Shown in pieces: positions 55,061 through 62,600 of a stretch of DNA of 64,000 nt. The position numbers and the translations under genes were made by a program. The notes beneath the pieces are model-generated. The model was given only the letters and a program-made list of their open reading frames with translations, searched no databases and was not told where the DNA came from. How positions within the stretch are numbered: position 1 is the stretch's first letter; each line of letters begins with the position of its first letter. Source of the stretch: JAGDZR01 sp049115695 (GTDB lineage Bacteria > Bacteroidota > Bacteroidia > Cytophagales > Cyclobacteriaceae); assembly GCA_049115695.1 (NCBI GenBank), contig JAGDZR010000017.1, positions 186,001-250,000 on the forward strand, written 5' to 3'.

Positions 55061-55091
55061 CAAAAATACAGATGTTTTTCTCACTAAACAA
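55061..55091 (-). promoter_or_regulatory. promoter of the mini-lipoprotein gene
   Basis: On the minus strand TTG (55091-55089), a 20-bp spacer and TATTTTTG (55068-55061) match the Bacteroidota consensus. Expected start about 55054, leader of about 40 nt. Confidence 0.65.
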
Positions 55092-55123
55092 CGAATTTAT
55101 ACAATTATTGTTTACGATTCTTT

Positions 55124-56095
55124 TCAAATCAACAGGTTGCATCCTCGAATGTCAGAGTTGTCCATCCGTCCCAAAATACGAAACTCGTTACTTTCAGTAA
55201 CCTGACCTATGTCTTTGGTTTCAATGAATGCACAAGTGCTGATGTTGCTAAGATCTATGATATTTACTCCTCCTGACTGGTTATTTCCTAATATATTGAA
55301 GGGATCATTCATGTCTCGAATGATTATTTTCATCCACTGAGGAGGAATGAATACACCTTCCTTCTTAGCGTATGATTGTGATGAGAGCTCACACATCCCA
55401 TATTCAGAATGAATTTCTGGAACGTTAAAAGCAGCTTTAAGATGATCATGTAGTTCCTCTCTTAGCATTTCTTTTCTTCGTCCTTTCATTCCTCCAGTTT
55501 CCATGACAATGAGCTCTGGATTGTTCCATTTGTGATCAATAGCGGCAAGATCCAGTAGCGCATAGCTTACACCGAGCAACAATGTTGATGCTGCTAGTAA
55601 CTCAGGTTGCTTGGTGAGTTCCTCTAAACTATAGAAGCCAGACCCTTCCATCGAGTGAGTGATAAAGGATTGCACCATTGATATTAATGACGAGTTGGGT
55701 TGTTCGAGATACGAAGGTAGAAGTGCAATAATCTTATGCTCGAGCAGACTTCCATAGGTATGCTCGAAACACGCTTTTGCTACTTTGTGATAAAAAGAAA
55801 CATTCCGAACGAATGATTTACTCCTGCCAGAATTAGTAGTACCACTTGAGTAAAAGATGATTTCTTCCTGCCAAGTTTCACTTCTGATTTCATGGTTTTT
55901 AAAACAGTCTATAGGAAGAAAAGGTATTTGAGAGCAATGAAAGACATTGGAAGGGTTTTTGCTCAGAAGTTCACAATATGAGCGGTATGTCTCGTTAGTA
56001 TTAAACTGATATTCGAATAGACTAAGCGCGCATTCATCGAAGTTGCTTGAATTAATTCTAAATATCTTCCGTTGAAAACTTTCGTAAAAGTTCAT
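55124..56095 (-). CDS. LuxE-like acyl-protein synthetase / acyltransferase
   Basis: 323 residues. Adenylating enzyme of the LuxE/PaaK-related group that activates a fatty acid and passes it to a protein or carrier. Motifs: EEIIFYSSGTTNSGRSKSF (phosphate-binding loop), IVMETGGMKGRRKEM, and HSEYGMCELSSQSY (about 235-248). LuxC/LuxD partners are not adjacent. It is divergent from the lipoprotein gene at 56141. Confidence 0.87.
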   Translation of the reverse strand: MNFYESFQRKIFRINSSNFDECALSLFEYQFNTNETYRSYCELLSKNPSNVFHCSQIPFLPIDCFKNHEIRSETWQEEIIFYSSGTTNSGRSKSFVRNVSFYHKVAKACFEHTYGSLLEHKIIALLPSYLEQPNSSLISMVQSFITHSMEGSGFYSLEELTKQPELLAASTLLLGVSYALLDLAAIDHKWNNPELIVMETGGMKGRRKEMLREELHDHLKAAFNVPEIHSEYGMCELSSQSYAKKEGVFIPPQWMKIIIRDMNDPFNILGNNQSGGVNIIDLSNISTCAFIETKDIGQVTESNEFRILGRMDNSDIRGCNLLI

Positions 56096-56108
56096 TTGTT
56101 CTAGTTGT

Positions 56109-56131
56109 AAGGGGATTAACCCCTATTTTTG
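56109..56131. promoter_or_regulatory. inverted repeat and -7-like box between divergent genes
   Basis: AGGGG-ATTAA-CCCCT is directly followed by TATTTTTG (56124-56131), a good plus-strand -7 match. The -7 box ends 9 bp before the lipoprotein ATG. The -33 spacing is uncertain (TTG at 16 bp, TTTG at 25 bp). The repeat may be an operator shared with the LuxE-like gene. Confidence 0.4.
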
Positions 56132-56140
56132 TCTTATTCA

Positions 56141-56899
56141 ATGATGCACAGCAAATATATATTAGGCACGCTAGTGTTGGTTTTTCTAATAGGATGTTTC
56201 GAGCCTCCTGCTTTTCCGTTAGAACCTGAGATCAGTTTTAATCGCATGGAGTTCGTGGATGTCGAGGGAGCTGCGGATAGTTTGGTGTTAACCTTTGATT
56301 TTCAGGATGGAGACGGGGATATAGGACTTAGCTCTTCAGACTACCTACCTCCATTTCATTCTTTCGACTTAGTTTTTGACTCAAATGGAGAACCTGTGTT
56401 TTACAATGATACTGCATTTACACTACCGCTTTATTCTATTTATGATAGCACGCAGAGAGAGTTACCTGTCTATGAATTTTCAGGTGAACTGCCTGAGTAT
56501 AGTTGCCGAGACTATACCTCAGGGTATGAATATGTCATCAACGGTGATACCATTTTCTCGAGGCAGGATACCTTATTGATCGATCAAAATGAATTCAATA
56601 AGAACATTTATCTGGAGTTTTTGAGAAAGAGAGGGGCTGATTATGTATCCATCAACAATGAGTTCAGCAGGGGAAGCTGTGATGAGTTTTTTAATTCTCG
56701 TATTCCAGTATTTGATGAAGACAATATGGGAAGAGCGATTTCAGGCTCTATCTCCTTTGCAATGTTATCTCAGGGGTTTAAGGCTACCTTTCGAAATGAT
56801 TCAATCAAAGTTCGTTTTTACATTTTTGATCGCGGCTTAAATAAAAGTAATGTTGCCGAAAGCCCTGACTTTGTCTTAAGGGACATTACCAGAAATTAG
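56141..56899 (+). CDS. conserved-looking lipoprotein, function unknown
   Basis: 252 residues from ATG 56141 (another ATG at 56144). Signal ends in lipobox FLIGC. The mature protein begins with FEPPAFPLEPEISF and carries the acidic DGDGDIGL motif common in Bacteroidota surface lipoproteins. The rest is beta-rich. Its stop overlaps the stop of the convergent E1 gene by 4 bp. Confidence 0.75.
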   Translation: MMHSKYILGTLVLVFLIGCFEPPAFPLEPEISFNRMEFVDVEGAADSLVLTFDFQDGDGDIGLSSSDYLPPFHSFDLVFDSNGEPVFYNDTAFTLPLYSIYDSTQRELPVYEFSGELPEYSCRDYTSGYEYVINGDTIFSRQDTLLIDQNEFNKNIYLEFLRKRGADYVSINNEFSRGSCDEFFNSRIPVFDEDNMGRAISGSISFAMLSQGFKATFRNDSIKVRFYIFDRGLNKSNVAESPDFVLRDITRN

Positions 56900-59304
56900 C
56901 GATATAAGGCTGGAAATTTTATGGGGTCTGCCTCACTCATGACATTGTATGCTGTTTCAACAATGTCTTCAACACTTGGTTTTGAGAAGTAATCACCATC
57001 TGTGCCATAGGCTGGACGATGTTCTTTAGCAGTTAAGGTAATGGGACTTGAGTCTAGATATTGATAGCCCTGATCTCTGTCCAATACATTTCTCATCATA
57101 AAGGCTGAAGCTCCTCCAGGGACATCTTCATCAGCAAATATGACGCGATTCGTTTTTTTAATTGACCCTACAATGGTGCCAGAGAGATCAAAAGGAAGGA
57201 GTGATTGGACATCAATTACCTCCATTGAAATTCCGATTTTCGATAATCTCTTTGCCGCTTCAACCGCCATTCTACACATCGACCCATAAGTGACAATGCT
57301 AATATCGGTTCCTTCATAAAGAATCTCAGGAATGCCCAGAGGTGTTCTAATTTCTCCCAGATTGTCTGGAAGTTTTTCTTTCAATCTGTAACCGTTGAGA
57401 GATTCCACAACGATGGCTGGATCATCTGACGCTAAGAGTGTATTGTAGAATCCAGTTGCCTGAGTCATATTCCTGGGAACGAGTACATGAATTCCTCGCA
57501 CAGCATTGATGATCATGCCCATTGGTGACCCTGAATGCCAAATCCCCTCAAGTCTATGTCCGCGGGTTCTAATGATTAGTGGGGCTTTTTGACCTCCTTT
57601 GGTTCTGTAATGAAGACTGGCAAGATCATCTGACAATGTTTGAATGGCGTAGTAGATGTAATCCAGGTATTGAATTTCCGCAATCGGCCTTAATCCACGA
57701 AGCGCTGCTCCAATGCCTTGTCCGATAATGCTAGTCTCTCTAATGCTAGTGTCCATTACTCGTATTTCACCGTGCTTTTCCTGAAGTCCGGCAAAGCCTT
57801 GGTTCACATCACCTATACGTCCTACATCCTCACCCATTGCAAACACCAAAGGATTGATCGAGAGATGATGGTCAAAACAAGCTTGTACTACCTCACGACC
57901 ATCTACTAGTTTTGAACCCTCAGAGTATTCAGGTTTGACGCCCGCTACATTAACTGCCGCGTGTCTCGATTGACTGTTGATATGGGAATTGTATTGATCC
58001 GAATGCTCCTCTACTTTGGAAGCGTACCACGACCTTAGATTAGCTTTTTCTTCGGAGGAGTGATGTCTTAAGGCCAAGATTGACTCCCTGATGGACTTCA
58101 CGATGTTGGCCTTAACAGGTGTGTGTATATCTCTTAATTCACTAGAGATTACCCTTAGGGCCTCAACTTCATGATGCTTTTCGGCTACTTTATCCAAAAG
58201 GTCCAGTGCTATCACTTTATCAGATTTGATTTCACTGAAATACATCTTCCAGGCAGAGTCTCTGCCTTGCTTGATTTTTTGTTTGGCTTCATTCTCAATC
58301 CTTGTTAGCTCTTCTTCAGTTGCTAGGTTTGAGGAAAGAATCCACTCCTTGAATTTGAGATTGCAGTCAAAGTCGGCTTCCCATTTCAGTCGCTGTTTGG
58401 ATTTATATCTTTCATGAGAGCCAGAGGTTGAATGCCCTTGCGGTTGTGTCATGTCAATGACATGAATGAGCGAAGGGATATGTTTGGTTCTGGCCAAATG
58501 AGCCGCGCTCTTAAACGCCTCAATAAGCCCGAGATAATCCCAGCCTTTGACAACATATATCTCAAACCCCTTTTCGTTTTCATTTCTTTGAAAACCTGAG
58601 AGTGCTTTTGAAATGCTCTCTTTAATTGTGTGATATTCCTTAGGGACAGATATTCCATAGCCATCATCCCAGACTGCCATTACCATTGGCACCTGCAGCA
58701 CCCCAGCAGCATTCATAGCCTCAAAGAAATGACCCTCTGAGGTCGAGGCATTACCGATTGTCCCAAAGGCTACTTCGTTTCCATTGATGGAAAAGTCCGT
58801 AAAATCAGATAAATCTTTATTCTGACGGTAAAGTTTGGAGGCAAAGGCAAAACCAAGCAGCCGCGGAATTTGAGCTGCAGTAGGAGACAAGTCTGAACTT
58901 GTGATTTTTTTGTCAGTCTGAGAAACCCATTCTCCTTCGTCATCTAATAGACGGGTAGCATAGTGACCGTTCATTTGACGTCCACCACTATGCGGCTCCA
59001 TGTTCACATCAGTATGAGCGTAAAGTTGTGCGAAAAACTGCTCAGGAGTAAGTTCGTCTATGGCAAGCATGAAGGTCTGGTCTCGATAATATCCAGAACG
59101 CCAGTCACCATTTTTGAAGGCTTTGGCCATTGCGATTTGAGCCAATTCTTTACCGTCACCAAAGATGCCAAATTTAGCCTTGCCCATGAAGACTTCCTTG
59201 CGCCCAGTGAGACTGATTTCCCTACTCTCTACAGCAATGCGATAGTCATTTAATATTTCAGTTTTTTCAATCTGCTTTTTTGACTGTTTTGCTGTGTCGA
59301 TCAT
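56896..59304 (-). CDS. 2-oxoacid (branched-chain) dehydrogenase E1, alpha and beta fused
   Basis: 802 residues in one chain. The alpha-like half (about 1-400) has the ThDP-binding region AFGTIGNASTSEGHFFEAMN and YGISVP; the beta-like half (about 465-800) has VFAMGEDVGRIGDVNQGFAGLQEKHG, EIQYLDYIYYAIQTLSDDLASLHYRTKG and RGHRLEGIWHSGSP. It decarboxylates 2-oxoacids, probably from branched-chain amino acids, and passes the acyl group to an E2 not in this window. ilvE at the other end of the window makes the matching oxoacids, but the genes are not linked. Confidence 0.9.
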   Translation of the reverse strand: MIDTAKQSKKQIEKTEILNDYRIAVESREISLTGRKEVFMGKAKFGIFGDGKELAQIAMAKAFKNGDWRSGYYRDQTFMLAIDELTPEQFFAQLYAHTDVNMEPHSGGRQMNGHYATRLLDDEGEWVSQTDKKITSSDLSPTAAQIPRLLGFAFASKLYRQNKDLSDFTDFSINGNEVAFGTIGNASTSEGHFFEAMNAAGVLQVPMVMAVWDDGYGISVPKEYHTIKESISKALSGFQRNENEKGFEIYVVKGWDYLGLIEAFKSAAHLARTKHIPSLIHVIDMTQPQGHSTSGSHERYKSKQRLKWEADFDCNLKFKEWILSSNLATEEELTRIENEAKQKIKQGRDSAWKMYFSEIKSDKVIALDLLDKVAEKHHEVEALRVISSELRDIHTPVKANIVKSIRESILALRHHSSEEKANLRSWYASKVEEHSDQYNSHINSQSRHAAVNVAGVKPEYSEGSKLVDGREVVQACFDHHLSINPLVFAMGEDVGRIGDVNQGFAGLQEKHGEIRVMDTSIRETSIIGQGIGAALRGLRPIAEIQYLDYIYYAIQTLSDDLASLHYRTKGGQKAPLIIRTRGHRLEGIWHSGSPMGMIINAVRGIHVLVPRNMTQATGFYNTLLASDDPAIVVESLNGYRLKEKLPDNLGEIRTPLGIPEILYEGTDISIVTYGSMCRMAVEAAKRLSKIGISMEVIDVQSLLPFDLSGTIVGSIKKTNRVIFADEDVPGGASAFMMRNVLDRDQGYQYLDSSPITLTAKEHRPAYGTDGDYFSKPSVEDIVETAYNVMSEADPIKFPALYR

Positions 59305-59327
59305 ATGATAGGGGTTAGATGCACTTT

Positions 59328-59335
59328 CAAATTTA
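59328..59335 (-). promoter_or_regulatory. putative -7 element of the E1 gene
   Basis: Minus-strand TAAATTTG lies 23 bp before the E1 ATG. No TTG is found at the expected -33 position. Confidence 0.4.
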
Positions 59336-59351
59336 ATAAAATAAAGCGGAA

Positions 59352-59382
59352 AGTATAAATTTTTACGCAGTATAAATTTTTT
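59352..59382. repeat. short tandem repeat in the E1/ald intergenic region
   Basis: AGTATAAATTTTT occurs at 59352 and again 17 bp later at 59369, just upstream of the E1 -7 box. The pair may be a regulator-binding site or simply AT-rich sequence. Confidence 0.5.
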
Positions 59383-59514
59383 TATTAGGTAGTAAAAGGA
59401 CTCAAAAACAAAATATAATTCTGTCTATCATTTTTTCTCAAATGATATAAAAATGAATTTTCAAAACAACATCTATTTCGTTCTCCACTCTTGTTAACGC
59501 GTAAAATATGACGC

Positions 59515-59546
59515 TTGTTTTAATAATATGGGCGAATTTATATTTG
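59515..59546 (+). promoter_or_regulatory. promoter of ald
   Basis: TTG (59515-59517), a 21-bp spacer and TATATTTG (59539-59546) fit the Bacteroidota consensus. Start expected about 59552; leader about 25 nt. Confidence 0.65.
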
Positions 59547-59577
59547 CATTTCGTAGAGAACATTTAACCCCAATGTT

Positions 59578-60690
59578 ATGATTATCGGAGTACCCAAGGA
59601 GATAAAAAACAACGAAAATAGAGTTGCGCTGACCCCAGCTGGTGTAAAGGAATTAACCAAGCGCGGACACACGGTATATGTCCAGTCAACTGCTGGTGAA
59701 GGCAGTGGATTTTCAGATGAAGATTACACTAACGCAGGTGCAAGTCTAAAAGCTACCATTGAAGAGACCTATGCGATCGCAGAGATGGTCATGAAAGTGA
59801 AAGAGCCCATTGAGAAAGAGTACAGTCTGATCAAGAAAGATCAGTTGGTCTTTACCTATTTTCACTTTGCTTCTTATGAACCACTTACCAGTGCAATGTT
59901 GAAAAGTGGAGCAGTGTGTCTGGCTTATGAAACTGTTGAAAAACCTGATCGGTCACTACCGCTTTTGGTGCCAATGTCTGAAGTGGCCGGAAGAATGGCT
60001 GTCCAGGAAGGAGCCAAGTACCTCGAAAAGCCAATGAAAGGCAGAGGTATTCTACTTGGAGGTGTACCGGGAGTAAGACCAGCCAAAGTGTTAATTCTTG
60101 GTGGGGGAATAGTAGGTACCAATGCGGCTAAAATGGCTGCAGGCATGGGCGCAGATGTCACTATAATGGATCTTAACCTAGCAAGACTAAGATACCTGGA
60201 TGATGTTATGCCGGCTAATGTCAATACCATGATGAGCAATGAATATAACATCAGACAATTAATCAAAACGCATGATTTAATCATAGGTGGTGTATTGATA
60301 CCGGGAGCAAAAGCGCCGCATCTCATCACCAGAGACATGCTCAAAGAAATGAGACCGGGAACGGTTTTGGTTGATGTGGCTGTGGATCAGGGAGGATGTA
60401 TTGAAACCTGTAAGCCGACCACTCATGAGGACCCTATCTTCATCATAGATGATGTGACGCATTACTGTGTTGCCAATATGCCAGGTGCGGTACCTTACAC
60501 TTCTACATTGGCACTAACCAATGCGACATTGCCATATGCGATTCAACTGGCAGAAAAAGGCTGGCAAAAGGCGTGTAGTGAAAATCAGGAGCTGAAATTA
60601 GGACTTAATGTTATTGCTGGAGAGGTGGTGTATAGAGGTGTAGCAGATGCTTTCAATCTGCCATATGCTGATGTAGAGAAATTTCTATAA
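59578..60690 (+). CDS. ald: alanine dehydrogenase
   Basis: 370 residues; NAD-dependent reversible deamination of L-alanine to pyruvate. N-terminal IGVPKEIKNNENRVALTPAGV, catalytic-site KVKEP and FTYFHFAS (His), and the NAD loop LGGGIVGTNAAKMAAGMGA are all present. Normal length. Its stop overlaps the stop region of the convergent HsdR-N gene by 6 bp. Confidence 0.97.
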   Translation: MIIGVPKEIKNNENRVALTPAGVKELTKRGHTVYVQSTAGEGSGFSDEDYTNAGASLKATIEETYAIAEMVMKVKEPIEKEYSLIKKDQLVFTYFHFASYEPLTSAMLKSGAVCLAYETVEKPDRSLPLLVPMSEVAGRMAVQEGAKYLEKPMKGRGILLGGVPGVRPAKVLILGGGIVGTNAAKMAAGMGADVTIMDLNLARLRYLDDVMPANVNTMMSNEYNIRQLIKTHDLIIGGVLIPGAKAPHLITRDMLKEMRPGTVLVDVAVDQGGCIETCKPTTHEDPIFIIDDVTHYCVANMPGAVPYTSTLALTNATLPYAIQLAEKGWQKACSENQELKLGLNVIAGEVVYRGVADAFNLPYADVEKFL

Positions 60691-61149
60691 ATCAGTGTGC
60701 TTGGGAAAAGCTGATATGCTTGCATATGTTCCCTTGTGTCGATCTAGTTCCCAGATGAAATGCTGCATGCCATTGGTAATGGCTATAAATTGTGCGGCAA
60801 CCGAGCGATTGTAAACGCTCAGTTGCCGCATTGTTTTTTCTGAAAGTGCTATTTCCGGTGCCTTGCATTCTATCAAAATATGGTTTTCACCATTGCCGTT
60901 TTTCACGATGATATCTGTCCGTTTGTTCACCTTGTTGTAACTCACACCGCTCTCACTTTTCATCAAGGCAAATGGAAATCCAAGTTTGTCATTCAATAGT
61001 TGAAGAAAATGCTGACGCACCCATTCTTCCCTTGTTAGATGAACATGTTTTTTTCGAACAGGATCCCAGATAAAGGCTTCATCAGCTTCCCATTGAATTT
61101 TTGGTTCTATTGTCGGAAGATTAAGCCTTGGAAGATTGATGCTTGACAT
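60685..61149 (-). CDS. stand-alone type I restriction HsdR-N-like nuclease domain protein
   Basis: 154 residues. A PD-(D/E)XK nuclease core matches the N-terminal domain of HsdR: D79 in KRTDIIV, then E94-x-K96 in ILIECKAPE. No helicase domain and no HsdM/HsdS genes are nearby, so it is not part of a restriction system here. It overlaps the upstream transporter gene by 29 bp. Function unknown. Confidence 0.8.
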   Translation of the reverse strand: MSSINLPRLNLPTIEPKIQWEADEAFIWDPVRKKHVHLTREEWVRQHFLQLLNDKLGFPFALMKSESGVSYNKVNKRTDIIVKNGNGENHILIECKAPEIALSEKTMRQLSVYNRSVAAQFIAITNGMQHFIWELDRHKGTYASISAFPKHTDL

Positions 61150-62416
61150 TGGGAATCTTTACAAATAGTAATATGGCCAGGCCGATGATGAAATAACCAG
61201 CTAGCGCCAAAGTGCTATTCCTCATGCTTCCTGTAAGTTGCTCCACAAGTCCGTATGAAAACGTCCCTAAAACCACGCTCATATGAAACATGACGTCAAA
61301 GAATGAAAAGAAAGAGGTATGGTCTTCAGCATCGTTTGGGATCAACTTTGAAAATGATGCTCTGGAAAGGGCCTGAATACCACCCATTACAAGACCAACA
61401 GAAACTGCAATGACATAGAACTGGTTAACTGAGGTAATGGTATAGGCATAAATACAAACGCCAATCCATATCACAATCATTGTCGAAAGTGATATTACAT
61501 TCCCGAGCCAATCAGAAAGTCGTGCAAACAAGTATGCGCCTATGATGGCCACAAACTGGATGATTAAGAGTACAGGAATCAGGTCAGACGAGCCCAGTCC
61601 TAGTTCATTTGTTCCAAATAGAGTGGCCAGCAACATGATTGTTTGTACTCCCATGTTAAAGAAGAAAAATGAAATGAGATATCTTTTCATATCCGGAAGC
61701 GATTTTAACAGATGCCAGACCTTGATAAGTTCTTTATATCCGTTTAAAAGCACCTTTCCGGTTGGCTTATGATTGAATGGATTGTCAGGAAGTTTTTTAA
61801 ATGGGATTTGTGCAAAACCAACCCACCAAACGCCAACAAGCAAGAAAACTGTGCGTGTGGCAATTCCTGAGTTTTCAAATCCAAACCATTCAAATTTCAT
61901 GATCAGGGCGAGACTTGCAATCAGGAGTAAGGCACTACCCGCATAACCAAACGAGTAACCCCTGGCGCTAATTCTGTCCGTCAAATGTGCCGGCGCAATC
62001 TCTGGAAGAAAAGCATCATAAAATACCAAGGAGCTACTGTAGCCAAGACTCGCAAGAATTACACAGAGTATCCCCCATTCCAACGAGTCAATTCCGGTGA
62101 AGAAAAACATTCCCAAACAAGCACTGGAACCCAGGTAGGTAAAGAATTTTAAATACGCTTTCTTTTCGCCGGTATAGTCAGCAATTCCAGATAGAATGGG
62201 GAGCATGATAGCAGAGAGCAAATAGGAAAATGAGATGGCATAACTGTACAATACTGAATTGACCAGCTCAAACCCGAAGAAGTTCACAGGTCCTGCTGTC
62301 TCCGTAACTTTTGTATAGTAAATAGGGAAAATAGTTGTGTTGATCACAAGGTTGTAGACTGAATTGGACCAATCGTACATGCACCAGGCATTGATCGTGT
62401 TGGAGTATTTTTTCAT
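61121..62416 (-). CDS. UMF1/Atg22-like MFS transporter
   Basis: 431 residues with about twelve transmembrane helices. The N-terminal NAWCMYDWSNSVYNLVINTTIFPIYY, followed by LSGIADYTGEKKAYLKFF and MGGIQALSRASFSKLIP, is the UMF1 family pattern, related to the vacuolar amino-acid exporter Atg22. Substrate unknown. The 3' end overlaps the nuclease gene. Confidence 0.9.
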   Translation of the reverse strand: MKKYSNTINAWCMYDWSNSVYNLVINTTIFPIYYTKVTETAGPVNFFGFELVNSVLYSYAISFSYLLSAIMLPILSGIADYTGEKKAYLKFFTYLGSSACLGMFFFTGIDSLEWGILCVILASLGYSSSLVFYDAFLPEIAPAHLTDRISARGYSFGYAGSALLLIASLALIMKFEWFGFENSGIATRTVFLLVGVWWVGFAQIPFKKLPDNPFNHKPTGKVLLNGYKELIKVWHLLKSLPDMKRYLISFFFFNMGVQTIMLLATLFGTNELGLGSSDLIPVLLIIQFVAIIGAYLFARLSDWLGNVISLSTMIVIWIGVCIYAYTITSVNQFYVIAVSVGLVMGGIQALSRASFSKLIPNDAEDHTSFFSFFDVMFHMSVVLGTFSYGLVEQLTGSMRNSTLALAGYFIIGLAILLFVKIPNVKHQSSKA

Positions 62417-62520
62417 TTGAGCGGTTAAATTAGTGTTTTTCTAATGTTTGGTTCCAATCATTGAAATAATATGGATTGCACTTAGGAAAGAAAATAAGTT
62501 TCGCAAACGGTTGTGAATTT

Positions 62521-62538
62521 CATTTCAGAAATGAAATG
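62521..62538. repeat. inverted repeat upstream of the phosphorylase homologue
   Basis: CATTTCA-GAAA-TGAAATG, a perfect 7-bp inverted repeat about 65 bp before the ATG and just upstream of a TTG-N21-TATCTTCT promoter-like sequence (62542-62573). Could be an operator. Confidence 0.4.
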
Positions 62539-62600
62539 CTCTTGTTAAGACCACTCTTCAATTGATATCTTCTAAATTCACGGCTTCAAAATTTGACGAT

